Notes: generated from the letters alone by a model not told the origin. Positions 39,811-50,058 are shown, numbered from the stretch's first letter. The stretch is 64,000 nt of DNA from Lelliottia jeotgali (GCA_002271215.1 CP018628.1:1302001-1366000); one strand, 5' to 3'. Numbers and translations: made by a program.

Positions 39811-40208
39811 ACCCAACTCCTTTATTATCTGCGCCAATGACGCATTGATACCCATTGTGATGTTGTTATATCTCGCGCGATGCGAGTGCAGTGTTATGCA
39901 AGCTTGTTAACATTTAGTCTGGCTTAATGTAAAGATTTTGCTGCGTTATTGTTTATTTTTGCGAAGCGCGCCGCACCATTCAGAGGCAAAAATATCTCGT
40001 TGCACCGTTTGGGTGCTACCGATGAACTGCGATGGTGCGACAAAGTTGCACGTTAAGCCAAACCACTGAATCTGTGATTTAACAAAGCAATAGGCGTGCC
40101 AGAAATAGAATTTGAGAGGGGATTTGCCGAGTGGCGGCTGCGCCTTACCCGGCCTACAGGGATGGGTTTTGTAGGCCCGGCAAGCGAAGCGCCGCCGGGC
40201 AGAAAGGA
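39811..40208. other. Intergenic region upstream of gltI
   Basis: About 400 bp between the divergent-side start of gltI and the end of lnt. It should hold the gltI promoter and long leader; no single promoter stands out. The lnt-proximal end carries a REP/BIME pair (see 40126-40200). I see no ORF. Confidence 0.5.
40126..40200. repeat. REP pair (BIME) after lnt
   Basis: Two inverted, imperfectly palindromic REP units: GTGGCGGCTGCGCCTTACCC with GGCCTAC on the left and GTAGGCCCGGCAAGCGAAGC then GCCGCCGGGC on the right, with a short spacer. This is the classic enterobacterial BIME arrangement; it may stabilise the lnt mRNA 3' end or bind gyrase/IHF. Confidence 0.92.
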
Positions 40209-41747
40209 CTATCTACGACGCTGACGAAGGCTCATCAGCAGTGCGCCAAAACCAAACAGCGCGGTCAGGATCCACAGCGGCCAGTTGCCGGTGCGGGCAT
40301 ATGGCGTCAGGCCGGTCGTTGGCGTGACTTTGGTGGTCAACACCGCGCGGGTGAACTGCGGGAGCATCGCCTGGATTTCGCCTTTCGGACCAATCACCGC
40401 CGTAATCCCGTTGTTGGTGCTGCGCAGCAGCGGACGTGCCAGCTCAAGCGAGCGCATGCGTGCCATCTGGAAGTGCTGCCACGGGCCGATCGACTTACCA
40501 AACCAGGCGTCGTTGGAGATGGTCAGCAGATAATCCGTATCCGGACGGAAGTTATCGCGCACCTGCTCGCCCAGGATGATTTCGTAGCAGATCGCCGGCG
40601 TCAGTGCAAAACCGTGCGCATGAAGCTGCGGCTGAACGTAGGAACCCCGGCTAAAGGACGACATCGGCAAGTCGAAGAACGGTGCCAGCGGGCGCAGAAT
40701 CGATTCCAGCGGTACAAACTCACCAAAAGGAACAAGGTGATTTTTGTTGTAGCGATTCGCCGATTCGTAGCTGTAGGGATTGTCTTTTCCGAGCGTGATA
40801 ATGGTGTTGTAAGTGTCGTAACGGTTCTGCTGGTTCAGACGCGCATCGACAATCCCGGTGATCAGCGTGCTGTTTTTGGCGCGCAGGAGATCGTCCATCA
40901 TGCTCAGGAAACGCTGCTGATTGATTTCCAGATCCGGAATCGCAGACTCCGGCCAGATGATCAGGCTGGATTTACCCATCTCTTTTTGCGTCGCATCAAG
41001 ATAGATTTTCAGCGTATTAACCAGCTGGTTCTCATCCCATTTCAGCGATTGTGCAATGTCTCCCTGCACCATCGACACCTGCGTCGCGCGTTCTGGCTCC
41101 AGGGTAAACCACTGGATAAAGCGCAGCGGGAAGGGAAGGGCGAACAGTACAACGGCGGCGACCAGCGGTTTCCAGTTTCGCTGAACCAGCGCCAACACCA
41201 GCAGGCCGCTCACCACCATCAGCAGGAAGTTGATCGCCTCCACACCCATCACCGGGGCCAGGCCTTTCAGCGGGCCATCAATCTGGCTGTAGCCGAACTG
41301 CAGCCACGGGAAGCCGGTTAGCACCCAGCCGCGCAGGAATTCGGTAATTTGCCAGACCACTGGAGCGGCAATAGCGACGCGCAGCCAGGTGGTTTTCGGC
41401 CACAGGCGCGACAGAATGCCCGCAAACAGACCCGTATACAGCGAGAGATACGCTGCCAGCAACACCACCAGGAAGACGTTCACCGGGCCAGGCATTCCGC
41501 CAAACTGCGCGATACTGACGTACACCCAGTTAATGCCGGAACCAAACAGGCCCAGACCCCAGAAGTAGCCGATAGCCGCAGCCTGAACCGGGCGACGATT
41601 CAGCGTCAGCCCTTGCAGCCCCATCAGCGAGAGAAGGGCAGCAGGCCAGATATCATAAGGAGAAAAAGCCAGCGTTCCGCTGGCTCCGAGCAACAGCGCC
41701 AGCAGCAAACGGACGCGCTGGCGTTCAAGTAATGGGGCAAATGCCAT
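40209..41747 (-). CDS. lnt: Apolipoprotein N-acyltransferase Lnt
   Basis: Inner-membrane enzyme that adds the third acyl chain to lipoproteins before Lol sorting. It has 512 residues: about seven membrane spans (1-200) then a periplasmic nitrilase-like domain. The catalytic Glu is in [10 protein letters not shown] (about 267), the Lys in [11 protein letters not shown] (about 335) and the Cys in PAICYEII (about 387). It begins five bases after corC and is last in the ybeZ-ybeY-corC-lnt operon. Confidence 0.97.
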   Translation of the reverse strand: MAFAPLLERQRVRLLLALLLGASGTLAFSPYDIWPAALLSLMGLQGLTLNRRPVQAAAIGYFWGLGLFGSGINWVYVSIAQFGGMPGPVNVFLVVLLAAYLSLYTGLFAGILSRLWPKTTWLRVAIAAPVVWQITEFLRGWVLTGFPWLQFGYSQIDGPLKGLAPVMGVEAINFLLMVVSGLLVLALVQRNWKPLVAAVVLFALPFPLRFIQWFTLEPERATQVSMVQGDIAQSLKWDENQLVNTLKIYLDATQKEMGKSSLIIWPESAIPDLEINQQRFLSMMDDLLRAKNSTLITGIVDARLNQQNRYDTYNTIITLGKDNPYSYESANRYNKNHLVPFGEFVPLESILRPLAPFFDLPMSSFSRGSYVQPQLHAHGFALTPAICYEIILGEQVRDNFRPDTDYLLTISNDAWFGKSIGPWQHFQMARMRSLELARPLLRSTNNGITAVIGPKGEIQAMLPQFTRAVLTTKVTPTTGLTPYARTGNWPLWILTALFGFGALLMSLRQRRR

Positions 41748-41752
41748 TTACA

Positions 41753-42631
41753 TTAATCTTCCAGTTTTGGCACCGGGGAGTCGTCCGGCATTCTGACGTG
41801 AACCTGAATAATACGTCGGCTGTCGGCCATAGCGACCTTGAACTGGTAACCATCGATGTCAACGGACTCGCCGCGCGCCGGGAGATGGCCAAAGGCCTGC
41901 ATTACCAGCCCGCCAATGGTGTCCACCTCTTCATCGCTGAAGTGGGTGCCAAAGGTCTCGTTGAACTCTTCAATGGACGCCAGAGCGCGCACCGTCCAGG
42001 TGTGACGGCTCAGCTGACGGAATTCGATATCGTCTTCTTCGTCGTACTCATCTTCGATTTCACCGACGATCAGTTCGAGAATATCTTCGATAGTCACAAG
42101 GCCGGAAACACCGCCAAATTCATCGATAACAATCGCCATGTGGTAGCGCTGGGAGCGGAACTCTTTGAGCATGCGGTCAACGCGCTTGCTTTCCGGAACC
42201 ACCACCGCCTGGCGTAACACTTTTTCCATGCTGAAAGCGTCGGCATCGCTGCGCATAAACGGCAGCAGATCTTTCGCCATCAGAATCCCTTCGATGTGAT
42301 CTTTGTCCTCGCTAATCACCGGGAAACGCGAGTGGGCCGATTCGATGATCACATCGAGGCACTCGTCCAGAGTCTGGTTGCGTTTCAGGGTAATCATCTG
42401 CGAGCGGGGGATCATAATATCGCGAACGCGCTGGTCGGCGATGTCCATGACCCCTTCGAGCATTTCGCGCGTATCTTCGTCGATAAGATCGTTCTGCCCG
42501 GAATCACGAATCAGCTCCAGGAGTTCATCACGGTTTTTCGGTTCACCGTGGAAAAGCTGGCTCAGAATGAGGGAGAAAAATCCCTTCTTGCTGGTTGTCG
42601 TGTCGCTACTGTGTGAATTGTCGTCGCTCAT
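41753..42631 (-). CDS. corC: CBS-domain protein CorC (YbeX)
   Basis: A 292-residue cytosolic protein with two CBS modules (about 65-190; [11 protein letters not shown] and [19 protein letters not shown]) and a C-terminal CorC/HlyC transporter-associated domain (about 205-285). It has been linked to magnesium/cobalt efflux and, under the name YbeX, to ribosome metabolism; the biochemical role is not settled. It follows ybeY by about 100 bp and is tightly joined to lnt. Confidence 0.94.
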   Translation of the reverse strand: MSDDNSHSSDTTTSKKGFFSLILSQLFHGEPKNRDELLELIRDSGQNDLIDEDTREMLEGVMDIADQRVRDIMIPRSQMITLKRNQTLDECLDVIIESAHSRFPVISEDKDHIEGILMAKDLLPFMRSDADAFSMEKVLRQAVVVPESKRVDRMLKEFRSQRYHMAIVIDEFGGVSGLVTIEDILELIVGEIEDEYDEEDDIEFRQLSRHTWTVRALASIEEFNETFGTHFSDEEVDTIGGLVMQAFGHLPARGESVDIDGYQFKVAMADSRRIIQVHVRMPDDSPVPKLED

Positions 42632-42729
42632 GGCGTAAGTTTAGGGTTCTCTTGTGAGTGTAAAGCTCGCCGCCGCAATGTTCCTTGTGCGACGGCATGG
42701 TCGGTCAGTGTCGCAAGATGCTTAACTGA

Positions 42730-43197
42730 CTATTCTTTCTCGGCAATGTACGGATCCTCATAGCCCAGAGCAAGCATTATCTCTGTCTCGAGGGATTCCA
42801 TCTCTTCCGCTTCTTCGTCTTCAATATGATCATAGCCAAGCAGATGCAGACTGCCGTGGATAACCATGTGCGCCCAGTGTGCGTCGAGCGGCTTTTGTTG
42901 CTCTTTCGCTTCCTGTTCAACCACCTGGCGGCAGATGATCAGGTCACCCAGCAGCGGCATTTCGATGCCCGGCGGTGCTTCAAACGGGAAAGAGAGCACG
43001 TTGGTCGGCTTATCTTTCCCGCGATAGGTCAGGTTCAGCTCGTGGCTTTCCGCTTCGTCAACCAGGCGAATCGTGACTTCTGACTCTTCCTGAAACTGCG
43101 GAATCACCGCATCCAGCCATGTTTGAAACTGACTTTCTTCCGGTAAACCGGAATTGTCATCACAGGCCAGCTGTAAATCGAGAATTACCTGACTCAT
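42730..43197 (-). CDS. ybeY: Endoribonuclease YbeY
   Basis: Single-strand-specific metallo-RNase needed for 16S rRNA 3' maturation and 70S quality control. It has 155 residues with the zinc site [11 protein letters not shown] (three His) near residue 114 and the conserved [15 protein letters not shown]. Its start overlaps the ybeZ stop by four bases, so the two are translationally coupled. Confidence 0.96.
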   Translation of the reverse strand: MSQVILDLQLACDDNSGLPEESQFQTWLDAVIPQFQEESEVTIRLVDEAESHELNLTYRGKDKPTNVLSFPFEAPPGIEMPLLGDLIICRQVVEQEAKEQQKPLDAHWAHMVIHGSLHLLGYDHIEDEEAEEMESLETEIMLALGYEDPYIAEKE

Positions 43198-44240
43198 TTG
43201 TGTTCTTGCTCCTGGGCTTCGCGTTTACGTTCCGCGGCCTGTTCTGCTTTACGTTTTTGTTCTGCTTCTTCCCATGCTTCATAGGCGTTAACGATGCGGG
43301 CGACCACTGGATGGCGCACGACATCTTCGCTGTTGAAGAAGTTGAAGCTGATTTCGTCTACTTCCGCCAGCACTTCGATGGCGTGACGCAGACCGGATTT
43401 AGTACTGCGCGGCAGGTCGATCTGAGTGATATCGCCAGTAATGACCGCTTTCGAGTTAAAGCCAATACGCGTCAGGAACATCTTCATCTGTTCGATGGTG
43501 GTGTTCTGGCTCTCGTCGAGAATGATGAACGCGTCGTTTAACGTGCGCCCGCGCATGTAGGCGAGCGGCGCTACTTCGATGACGTTACGTTCGATCAGCT
43601 TTTCGACTTTCTCAAAGCCGAGCATTTCAAACAGAGCGTCATACAGCGGGCGCAGATACGGGTCCACTTTCTGACTTAAATCGCCAGGCAGGAAGCCCAG
43701 CTTTTCACCGGCTTCTACCGCCGGGCGGGTCAGCAGGATACGACGAATATCCTGGCGCTCCAGCGCATCGACAGCAGCGGCGACGGCCAGATAAGTTTTA
43801 CCTGTACCCGCCGGGCCCACGCCGAAGGTGATGTCGTGGTCGAGAATATTGGCGATGTACTGCGCCTGATTTGGTGTTCGCGGCTTGATGACGCCACGCT
43901 TGGTTTTGATATTGATGACTTTGCCGTAGTCAGGCACGCTGTCGGCGCTCTGCTCCAGCACGCGCGCTTCTTTGATGGCGAGGTGGATATGTTCAGGCTC
44001 AATGTCCTGAGTCTCGCCGCGCATCGGGGCGGTATCGACATACAGGCTGCGCAGAATATCGGCAGCGGCGTTGACGCAGATGGCGCGTCCGGTAAGTTTG
44101 AAATGGTTATCGCGACGATTGATTTCGATACCCAGACGTCGCTCCAGTTGTTTGATGTTGTCATCAAACGGCCCGCACAGACTCAGCAGGCGAGCGTTGT
44201 CTGCTGGCTCAAGGGTAAGTTCACGCGTTTCTGTATTCAA
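43194..44240 (-). CDS. ybeZ: PhoH-like ATPase YbeZ
   Basis: A 348-residue ATPase of the PhoH family that partners YbeY. Walker [12 protein letters not shown] (about residue 150) and Walker [11 protein letters not shown] (about 240) are present; the C-terminal tail is a Lys/Arg/Glu/Gln-rich helix ([20 protein letters not shown]). First gene of the ybeZ-ybeY-corC-lnt operon, with a heat-shock-type promoter upstream. Confidence 0.95.
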   Translation of the reverse strand: MNTETRELTLEPADNARLLSLCGPFDDNIKQLERRLGIEINRRDNHFKLTGRAICVNAAADILRSLYVDTAPMRGETQDIEPEHIHLAIKEARVLEQSADSVPDYGKVINIKTKRGVIKPRTPNQAQYIANILDHDITFGVGPAGTGKTYLAVAAAVDALERQDIRRILLTRPAVEAGEKLGFLPGDLSQKVDPYLRPLYDALFEMLGFEKVEKLIERNVIEVAPLAYMRGRTLNDAFIILDESQNTTIEQMKMFLTRIGFNSKAVITGDITQIDLPRSTKSGLRHAIEVLAEVDEISFNFFNSEDVVRHPVVARIVNAYEAWEEAEQKRKAEQAAERKREAQEQEHK

Positions 44241-44317
44241 ACTGTTCCTCTTAATTTGAGTGTCGTCTTACAAGAAATTATTCACGCCACAGAAAAAAGG
44301 CGCAAGCTTATGCTTGC

Positions 44318-44346
44318 ATATTGGGGACGCCGAGGGGAAATACAAG
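44318..44346 (-). promoter_or_regulatory. Candidate sigma-32 promoter of ybeZ
   Basis: On the minus strand CTTGTAT (44340-44346) is followed after 13 bp by CCCCAATAT (44318-44326), close to the sigma-32 consensus (CTTGAAA and CCCCATNT). It is about 80 bp upstream of ybeZ, and this operon is known as heat-inducible in E. coli. Confidence 0.6.
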
Positions 44347-44368
44347 GCCTGCCAGAGCGACAGGCCTG
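44345..44368 (-). terminator. Hairpin after miaB, weak terminator
   Basis: Arms AGGCCTG and CAGGCCT with a loop of about nine bases lie seven bases after the miaB stop. On the minus strand only TGTATTT follows, so termination may be partial; the ybeZ -35 element starts at its edge. Confidence 0.5.
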
Positions 44369-44374
44369 AAGGAA

Positions 44375-45799
44375 TTAAGGCTGGTAAACACCGACACCTA
44401 AATCATTCTCTTTACGGGTACGGGCGATAACGGACTCCGGCGTTTCGGCCACGCGCAGTCCCATTTCCGCTTCGGTGCGCACCAGTTTGCCGCGCATGGA
44501 GTTGGTCAGCACTTCCTCAATCTCGATATCAACAAACTTACCGATCATATCTGGCGTACCTTCGAAGTTCACCACGCGGTTGTTCTCGGTGCGCCCTGAC
44601 AGCTGCATCAGACTTTTACGCGAGGTGCCTTCCACCAGGATACGCTGCGTGGTGCCGAGCATACGGCGGCTCCAGGCGGTCACTTGCTGGTTGATACGCT
44701 CCTGTAGAATATACAGACGCTGCTTTTTCTCTTCTTCCGGCACATCGTCCACCATATCGGCGGCAGGCGTGCCTGGACGCGCAGAGAAGATGAAGCTAAA
44801 GCTGGTATCAAAATTCACTTCACCAATCAGCTTCATGGTGCGGGCGAAATCATCGGTGGTTTCGCCAGGGAAGCCGACGATAAAATCGGAGCTTATCTGG
44901 ATATCCGGGCGCGCTTCACGCAGTTTGCGGATAATCGCTTTGTATTCCAGCACCGTATGGGTACGACCCATCAGGTTCAGCACGCGGTCGGAACCGCACT
45001 GCACCGGCAGATGCAGGAAGCTCACCAGTTCAGGCGTATCGCGATAGACATCGATGATGTCATCGGTAAATTCAATCGGATGGCTGGTGGTGAAACGTAA
45101 GCGGTCGATACCATCGATAGCAGCCACCAGACGCAGCAACTCGGCGAACGTGCCGGTAGAACCATCGTAGTTTTCGCCACGCCATGCGTTCACGTTCTGA
45201 CCGAGCAGATTCACTTCACGCACGCCCTGGGCGGCAAGCTGGGCCACTTCGAACAGAATATCGTCGCACGGGCGGCTGACCTCTTCACCGCGTGTATAAG
45301 GCACGACGCAGTAGGTACAGTATTTGTTGCAGCCTTCCATGATGGAGACGAACGCGCTTGGGCCATCGGCGCGCGGCTCGGGCAGACGATCAAATTTCTC
45401 GATTTCCGGGAAACTGACGTCAACCACCGGGCTGCGATCGCCGCGAACCGAGTTGATCATCTCCGGCAGGCGGTGCAGGGTCTGCGGGCCAAACACGATA
45501 TCGACATAATGCGCGCGTTGGCGAATCATTTTGCCTTCTTGTGAAGCCACGCAGCCGCCGACGCCGATAATCAGGTCCGGATTTTTCTTTTTGAGGAGTT
45601 TCCAGCGACCTAACAGGTGGAAGACTTTTTCCTGCGCTTTTTCACGGATTGAGCAGGTGTTAAGCAGCAGGACATCGGCTTCCTCTGCCACTTCAGTCAG
45701 TTGATACCCGTGGGTGGCATTCAGCAGATCGGCCATCTTCGATGAATCGTATTCGTTCATCTGACAGCCCCAGGTTTTTATATGGAGTTTTTTAGTCAT
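44375..45799 (-). CDS. miaB: tRNA-2-methylthio-N6-dimethylallyladenosine synthase MiaB
   Basis: Radical-SAM methylthiotransferase that completes ms2i6A at position 37 of tRNAs reading UNN codons. From the ATG at 45797-45799 it has 474 residues, the E. coli length; the 28 codons upstream lack family sequence. The N-terminal domain has [12 protein letters not shown] with the first cluster Cys, then CSIREKA and GGCVA; the radical-SAM motif is CNKYCTYC near 157; a TRAM domain closes the protein. Divergent from ubiF. Confidence 0.96.
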   Translation of the reverse strand: MTKKLHIKTWGCQMNEYDSSKMADLLNATHGYQLTEVAEEADVLLLNTCSIREKAQEKVFHLLGRWKLLKKKNPDLIIGVGGCVASQEGKMIRQRAHYVDIVFGPQTLHRLPEMINSVRGDRSPVVDVSFPEIEKFDRLPEPRADGPSAFVSIMEGCNKYCTYCVVPYTRGEEVSRPCDDILFEVAQLAAQGVREVNLLGQNVNAWRGENYDGSTGTFAELLRLVAAIDGIDRLRFTTSHPIEFTDDIIDVYRDTPELVSFLHLPVQCGSDRVLNLMGRTHTVLEYKAIIRKLREARPDIQISSDFIVGFPGETTDDFARTMKLIGEVNFDTSFSFIFSARPGTPAADMVDDVPEEEKKQRLYILQERINQQVTAWSRRMLGTTQRILVEGTSRKSLMQLSGRTENNRVVNFEGTPDMIGKFVDIEIEEVLTNSMRGKLVRTEAEMGLRVAETPESVIARTRKENDLGVGVYQP

Positions 45800-45936
45800 C
45801 GACTTGCTCAGGCTCAGGATTGCAAGCCGCGTATTGTAATGGTTTGGTGGGGTTGTGACCAGTATGAAGGTTGGCTGCCTCAAGGGCGAAAAAATCCGGT
45901 AAACTTAAGGGATTCTCTTAGAAAGGATTATTGACC

Positions 45937-47112
45937 ATGACACTCCAGAAAACCGAAATCGCCGTGGTCGGCGGTGGGATGGTCGGCGGCGCACTGGCGC
46001 TCGGACTGGCACAACAGGGATTTCAGGTAACGGTTATCGAGCAGGCTGCGCCGCCCGCGTTTGATGATGCTCAGCAGCCGGATGTGCGGATCTCGGCGAT
46101 CAGTGCCGCGTCGGTCGATCTGCTGCGCGGTCTGGGTGTATGGGAGGCGATCCTGGCGATGCGTGCCCATCCGTATCGCCGTCTGGAGACATGGGAGTGG
46201 GAAAACGCACACGTGAAGTTTGACGCCTCAGAGCTCAAGCTGCCGCTGTTGGGTTACATGGTGGAAAATAACGTGCTGCAGTTAGCGCTCTGGCAGGCGC
46301 TGGAGGCGCACGACAACGTCACGCTGCGGGTGCCGGATTCCCTGAAAGCACTGCATCGCCATGAGGGTGGTTATTTGCTGACGCTGGATAACGGCGATGA
46401 GCTGGCTGTAAAGCTGGTGGTTGGCGCTGATGGCGCAAATTCACAGGTGCGGCAGATGGCCGGGATTGGCATTCATGCATGGCAGTATCAACAATCCTGC
46501 ATGCTGATTACCGTTAAGTGCGAAAACGATCCGGGCGACAGCACCTGGCAGCATTTTACCCCCAACGGTCCGCACGCCTTCTTACCGCTGTTCGACCGCT
46601 GGGCGTCGCTGGTGTGGTACGACACCCCGGCGCGTATTCGCCAGTTACAGAGTTTGTCGATGGAGCAGTTACAGCGTGAAATCGAGAAACACTTCCCGGC
46701 GCGTCTTGGCAAAGTCACTCCGGTGGCGGCGGGTGGATTCCCGTTGACCCGTCGCCATGCCCTGCAATACGCGCGCGAAGGGCTGGCGCTGGTGGGGGAT
46801 GCGGCGCATACCATCCACCCGTTGGCGGGGCAGGGCGTGAACCTGGGCTATCGTGACGTGGAAGCGTTGTTGTCGGTGATGAGCAGCGCGCGCGGCCATG
46901 CGGAACCCTGGGCGAGTGCTGCTGTACTTAAGCGCTACCAGACGCGGCGCATGGCGGATAATTTCCTGATGCAGTCGGGGATGGATCTGTTTTACGCGGG
47001 GTTCAGCAACGATCTCGCACCGGTGCGTGTTCTGCGCAATATCGGCCTGATGGCAGCAGAACGCGCAGGCGGCCTGAAACGTCAGGCATTGAAGTATGCG
47101 CTCGGACTCTAG
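45937..47112 (+). CDS. ubiF: 3-demethoxyubiquinol 3-hydroxylase UbiF
   Basis: FAD-dependent hydroxylase of the aerobic ubiquinone pathway, 391 residues from ATG 45937. The dinucleotide fold VVGGGMVGGALALG is at residues 9-23 and the second FAD motif GDAAHTIHPLAGQGVNLG near 285. The start follows GAAAGGA; a TTG two codons upstream is less likely. It converges on the tRNA operon and ends in a bidirectional terminator. Confidence 0.95.
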   Translation: MTLQKTEIAVVGGGMVGGALALGLAQQGFQVTVIEQAAPPAFDDAQQPDVRISAISAASVDLLRGLGVWEAILAMRAHPYRRLETWEWENAHVKFDASELKLPLLGYMVENNVLQLALWQALEAHDNVTLRVPDSLKALHRHEGGYLLTLDNGDELAVKLVVGADGANSQVRQMAGIGIHAWQYQQSCMLITVKCENDPGDSTWQHFTPNGPHAFLPLFDRWASLVWYDTPARIRQLQSLSMEQLQREIEKHFPARLGKVTPVAAGGFPLTRRHALQYAREGLALVGDAAHTIHPLAGQGVNLGYRDVEALLSVMSSARGHAEPWASAAVLKRYQTRRMADNFLMQSGMDLFYAGFSNDLAPVRVLRNIGLMAAERAGGLKRQALKYALGL

Positions 47113-47121
47113 GCAGCTTTT

Positions 47122-47155
47122 CCCCTCTCCTTTTGGGAGAGGGCCAGGATGAGGG
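47122..47155. repeat. Half-copy of the CCCTCTCC/GGGAGAGGG repeat element after ubiF
   Basis: CCCTCTCC-TTTT-GGGAGAGGG followed by CCAGGATGAGGG repeats the right end of the larger element at 35519-35539 (GGGAGAGGG then CCGGGGTGAGGG). Both copies sit just behind the 3' end of a gene. Confidence 0.75.
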
Positions 47156-47184
47156 AAACAAGCCGCACCGAGCAAAGCACAAAA

Positions 47185-47213
47185 ACAAAAAAGCCCGCAG
47201 AGCGGGCTTTTTT
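47185..47213. terminator. Bidirectional terminator between ubiF and the tRNA operon
   Basis: A strong stem AGCCCGC / GCGGGCT with a three-base loop has A-rich sequence on one side and T-rich sequence on the other, so it can end both ubiF and the minus-strand tRNA operon. Confidence 0.92.
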
Positions 47214-47222
47214 GCTGTTAAG

Positions 47223-47297
47223 TGGCTGGGGTACGAGGATTCGAACCTCGGAATGCTGGTATCAGAAACCAGAGCCTTACCGCTTGGCGATACCCCA
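47223..47297 (-). tRNA. glnX: tRNA-Gln (CUG), glnX position
   Basis: A 75-nt cloverleaf with encoded CCA. The minus strand starts TGGGGTATCGCC, carries anticodon CTG in GTTTCTGATAC, and has the GGTTCGAATCC T-loop. Same sequence as the next gene. The U-A first pair of tRNA-Gln is present. Confidence 0.97.
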
Positions 47298-47333
47298 ACA
47301 GGGTGCGTTAAACATCTAACGACTTTTTGAAAT

Positions 47334-47408
47334 TGGCTGGGGTACGAGGATTCGAACCTCGGAATGCTGGTATCAGAAACCAGAGCCTTACCGCTTGGCG
47401 ATACCCCA
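47334..47408 (-). tRNA. glnV: tRNA-Gln (CUG), glnV position
   Basis: A 75-nt copy identical to the preceding tRNA-Gln(CUG), with anticodon CTG and encoded CCA. Amber suppressor supE of E. coli is an allele at this position. Confidence 0.97.
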
Positions 47409-47452
47409 ACAATTTTTTCTAGTTTACCGAAATAATCGATAAATTTCTAATT

Positions 47453-47529
47453 TGGTGGCTACGACGGGATTCGAACCTGTGACCCCATCATTATGAGTGA
47501 TGTGCTCTAACCAACTGAGCTACGTAGCC
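47453..47529 (-). tRNA. metU: tRNA-Met (CAU, elongator), metU position
   Basis: A 77-nt elongator tRNA-Met: minus strand starts GGCTACGTAGCTCAG, anticodon CAT in ACTCATAATG, encoded CCA. Identical to the gene at 47843-47919. Confidence 0.97.
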
Positions 47530-47545
47530 AAACTGCTTTCTTCGA

Positions 47546-47620
47546 TGGCTGGGGTACCTGGATTCGAACCAGGGAATGCCGGTATCAAAAACCGGTGCCT
47601 TACCGCTTGGCGATACCCCA
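47546..47620 (-). tRNA. glnW: tRNA-Gln (UUG), glnW position
   Basis: A 75-nt tRNA with anticodon TTG in GTTTTTGATAC and encoded CCA; identical to the next gene. Reads CAA and, by wobble, CAG. Confidence 0.97.
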
Positions 47621-47651
47621 ATAATGCGGAGAACCGCTAAATCGAAGAATA

Positions 47652-47726
47652 TGGCTGGGGTACCTGGATTCGAACCAGGGAATGCCGGTATCAAAAACCG
47701 GTGCCTTACCGCTTGGCGATACCCCA
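47652..47726 (-). tRNA. glnU: tRNA-Gln (UUG), glnU position
   Basis: Second identical 75-nt copy of tRNA-Gln(UUG), with encoded CCA. Confidence 0.97.
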
Positions 47727-47749
47727 TCCGTACAACGCTGACCTGGAAA

Positions 47750-47834
47750 TGGTGCGGGAGGCGAGACTTGAACTCGCACACCTTGCGGCGCCAGAACCTA
47801 AATCTGGTGCGTCTACCAATTTCGCCACTCCCGC
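47750..47834 (-). tRNA. leuW: tRNA-Leu (UAG)
   Basis: An 85-nt class II tRNA with a long variable arm; minus strand starts GCGGGAGTGGCG, anticodon TAG in GATTTAGGTTC, encoded CCA. Reads CUN leucine codons. Confidence 0.97.
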
Positions 47835-47842
47835 AAAAAAGA

Positions 47843-47919
47843 TGGTGGCTACGACGGGATTCGAACCTGTGACCCCATCATTATGAGTGATGTGCTCTAA
47901 CCAACTGAGCTACGTAGCC
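47843..47919 (-). tRNA. metT: tRNA-Met (CAU, elongator), metT position
   Basis: First gene of the operon in the direction of transcription, 77 nt, identical to the metU copy. Confidence 0.97.
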
Positions 47920-47958
47920 ATCTTTTTTTCGCGTTACCTTATCGGCGTTGCGGGGCGC

Positions 47959-47987
47959 ATTATGCGTATTGAGCCTTGCAGCGTCAA
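47959..47987 (-). promoter_or_regulatory. Promoter of the tRNA operon
   Basis: On the minus strand TTGACG (47982-47987) and CATAAT (47959-47964) are exactly 17 bp apart. The -10 is followed by GCGCCCCGC, a GC-rich discriminator typical of stable-RNA promoters under stringent control. It lies about 40 bp before the first tRNA. Confidence 0.85.
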
Positions 47988-48102
47988 TATCTTTTTCAAT
48001 GAAAATCGCTGGATTGTGACTGTTTGGTTAGGTTGCGAACAGCGTGGCCGAATAATCGGCAATTATTGGTTATTAATCGCTTTTGTTCAGCAAAACGTGA
48101 GC

Positions 48103-48127
48103 AATAAAAAAGGCCCCGAAGGGCCTT
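48103..48127 (-). terminator. Terminator of asnB
   Basis: On the minus strand the arms AAGGCCC and GGGCCTT enclose a TTCG-type loop and are followed by TTTTTATT, about 17 bp beyond the asnB stop. Confidence 0.92.
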
Positions 48128-48143
48128 CATGCGATCTCTGCGA

Positions 48144-49808
48144 TTACTTATACGCTGACTGGTGAACACCCACTGCGCGTCCTGATGGATCATTCATGGA
48201 TTTGAACGATTCATCCCATTCGATGGCTTTCGCCGAGGAGCAGGCCACTGACGGGCCGCCAGGAACACATTCCGCAGCGCTCGGTACCGGGAACAGCTCT
48301 TCGAAAATTTCACGGTACAAATATGCTTCTTTCGAGCCTGGCGTGTTGTACGGGAAGCGGAAGCTGGCGGTTTCCAGCTGTTGATCGGTCACTTGCTTCG
48401 CCGCCACTTCTTTCAGGGTATCGATCCAGCTGTAGCCCACGCCATCAGAGAACTGCTCTTTCTGACGCCATGCGACGCTTGCTGGCAGGTAAGATTCAAA
48501 ACATTCACGCAGAATATGTTTTTCCATTTTCCCGTTGCCGCACATTTTATCCTGCGGGTTGATGCGCATCGCCACGTCGAGGAACGATTTATCCAGGAAC
48601 GGCACGCGGGCTTCAACGCCCCACGCAGACATCGCTTTGTTCGCACGAGCACAGTCAAACATGTGCAGCGCCTGCAGTTTACGCACCGTCTCTTCGTGCA
48701 ACTCTTTGGCGTTCGGCGCTTTATGGAAATACAGGTATCCGCCAAACACTTCGTCAGAACCTTCGCCCGACAGCACCATTTTAATGCCCATCGCTTTGAT
48801 TTTACGCGACATCAGATACATCGGCGTCGAGGCGCGAATGGTGGTCACATCGTAAGTTTCGATGTGATAGATAACGTCGCGGATCGCATCCAGACCTTCC
48901 TGCACGGTGAAGTGAATTTCATGGTGCACGGTGCCCAGATGGTTTGCCACTTCCTGCGCGGCTTTCAGATCAGGCGCACCTTCGAGGCCTACGGCGAAGG
49001 AGTGCAGTTGCGGCCACCAGGCCTCAGAGCGCTCACCGTCTTCCACGCGACGTGCGGCGAATTTCTTGGTGATGGCAGAGATAACGGAGGAATCCAGCCC
49101 ACCAGAAAGCAGCACGCCGTACGGCACATCTGACATCAGGTGGCTTTTGACGGAGTCTTCCAGCGCCTGACGCAGTTCGTTTTTGTCGGTGACGTTGTCT
49201 TTCACTGCGTCAAAATCAAACCAGTCACGCTGATAGTAATGGCGAATTTCGCCGTCTTTGCTCCACAGATAGCTGCCGGCCGGGAACTCTTTAATGGTGC
49301 GGCAAACCGGGACCAGAGCTTTCATTTCAGAGGCAACGTAGAAGTTACCGTGTTCGTCGTGGCCCATGTACAGCGGAATAATACCGAGATGATCGCGGCC
49401 GATCAGGTAGGCGTCTTTTTCGCTATCGTACAGCGCGAAGGCAAACATGCCCTGCAGATCGTCGAGGAACTCAGGCCCTTTTTCCTGATACAGGGCAAGG
49501 ATCACTTCGCAGTCGGAACCGGTCTGGAAGGCGTAGCGGTCGCCATACTCTGCGCGCAGCGCCTGATGGTTGTAGATTTCACCGTTAACGGCCAGCGCGT
49601 GCGTTTTTTTCTCGTTATACAGCGGCTGGGCACCGGCGTTGACGTCGACAATCGACAGACGTTCGTGAGCTAAAATGGCTTTATCGCTTGCGTACACGCC
49701 GGACCAGTCTGGGCCGCGATGGCGCATCAGGCGAGAAAGCTCCAGTGCCTTTTTACGCAGTTCGCCCGCGTCAGTTTTAATATCCAGTACGCCAAAAATT
49801 GAACACAT
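48144..49808 (-). CDS. asnB: Asparagine synthase B (glutamine-hydrolysing)
   Basis: Makes asparagine from aspartate, ATP and glutamine or ammonia. It has 554 residues, the E. coli length. Cys2 is the N-terminal nucleophile of the class II glutaminase domain (about 1-200, RGPDWSG and NGEIYNH); the synthetase domain has the PP-loop SGGLDSS near 233. It lies alone between the tRNA operon and nagD, on the minus strand, with its own terminator. Confidence 0.97.
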   Translation of the reverse strand: MCSIFGVLDIKTDAGELRKKALELSRLMRHRGPDWSGVYASDKAILAHERLSIVDVNAGAQPLYNEKKTHALAVNGEIYNHQALRAEYGDRYAFQTGSDCEVILALYQEKGPEFLDDLQGMFAFALYDSEKDAYLIGRDHLGIIPLYMGHDEHGNFYVASEMKALVPVCRTIKEFPAGSYLWSKDGEIRHYYQRDWFDFDAVKDNVTDKNELRQALEDSVKSHLMSDVPYGVLLSGGLDSSVISAITKKFAARRVEDGERSEAWWPQLHSFAVGLEGAPDLKAAQEVANHLGTVHHEIHFTVQEGLDAIRDVIYHIETYDVTTIRASTPMYLMSRKIKAMGIKMVLSGEGSDEVFGGYLYFHKAPNAKELHEETVRKLQALHMFDCARANKAMSAWGVEARVPFLDKSFLDVAMRINPQDKMCGNGKMEKHILRECFESYLPASVAWRQKEQFSDGVGYSWIDTLKEVAAKQVTDQQLETASFRFPYNTPGSKEAYLYREIFEELFPVPSAAECVPGGPSVACSSAKAIEWDESFKSMNDPSGRAVGVHQSAYK

Positions 49809-50028
49809 AACCTTCTCCGTTAACCCTGTTGCAGTGTGATGTTGCTTGCTTATGAAAATGCCGCAAAACAGGGTGTGCGCGCAACACTTTTACGGGTGGA
49901 AAAGCAAATAACGCAACAGGCATTGCCGAATGTTGAAAAAAGAGTATGTCGCGAGCAGTTTTATTGATGATTATTCAATGAATGACGATTTTTGTTAGAT
50001 GCGGTGATGTTTTTGCGGCTTAAAAATG

Positions 50029-50057
50029 AAAAACCACGCTCGAGGGCGTGGTTTTTT
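50029..50057. terminator. Terminator at the end of nagBACD
   Basis: The stem CCACGC / GCGTGG with a six-base loop is flanked by A-rich and T-rich runs; the minus-strand T run lies right after the nagD stop. It may act in both directions. Confidence 0.9.
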
Positions 50058-50058
50058 G

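Noticed and set aside
40131..41321. 396-codon open frame on the plus strand opposite lnt
   Set aside because: Antisense shadow of lnt that begins inside the REP/BIME element.
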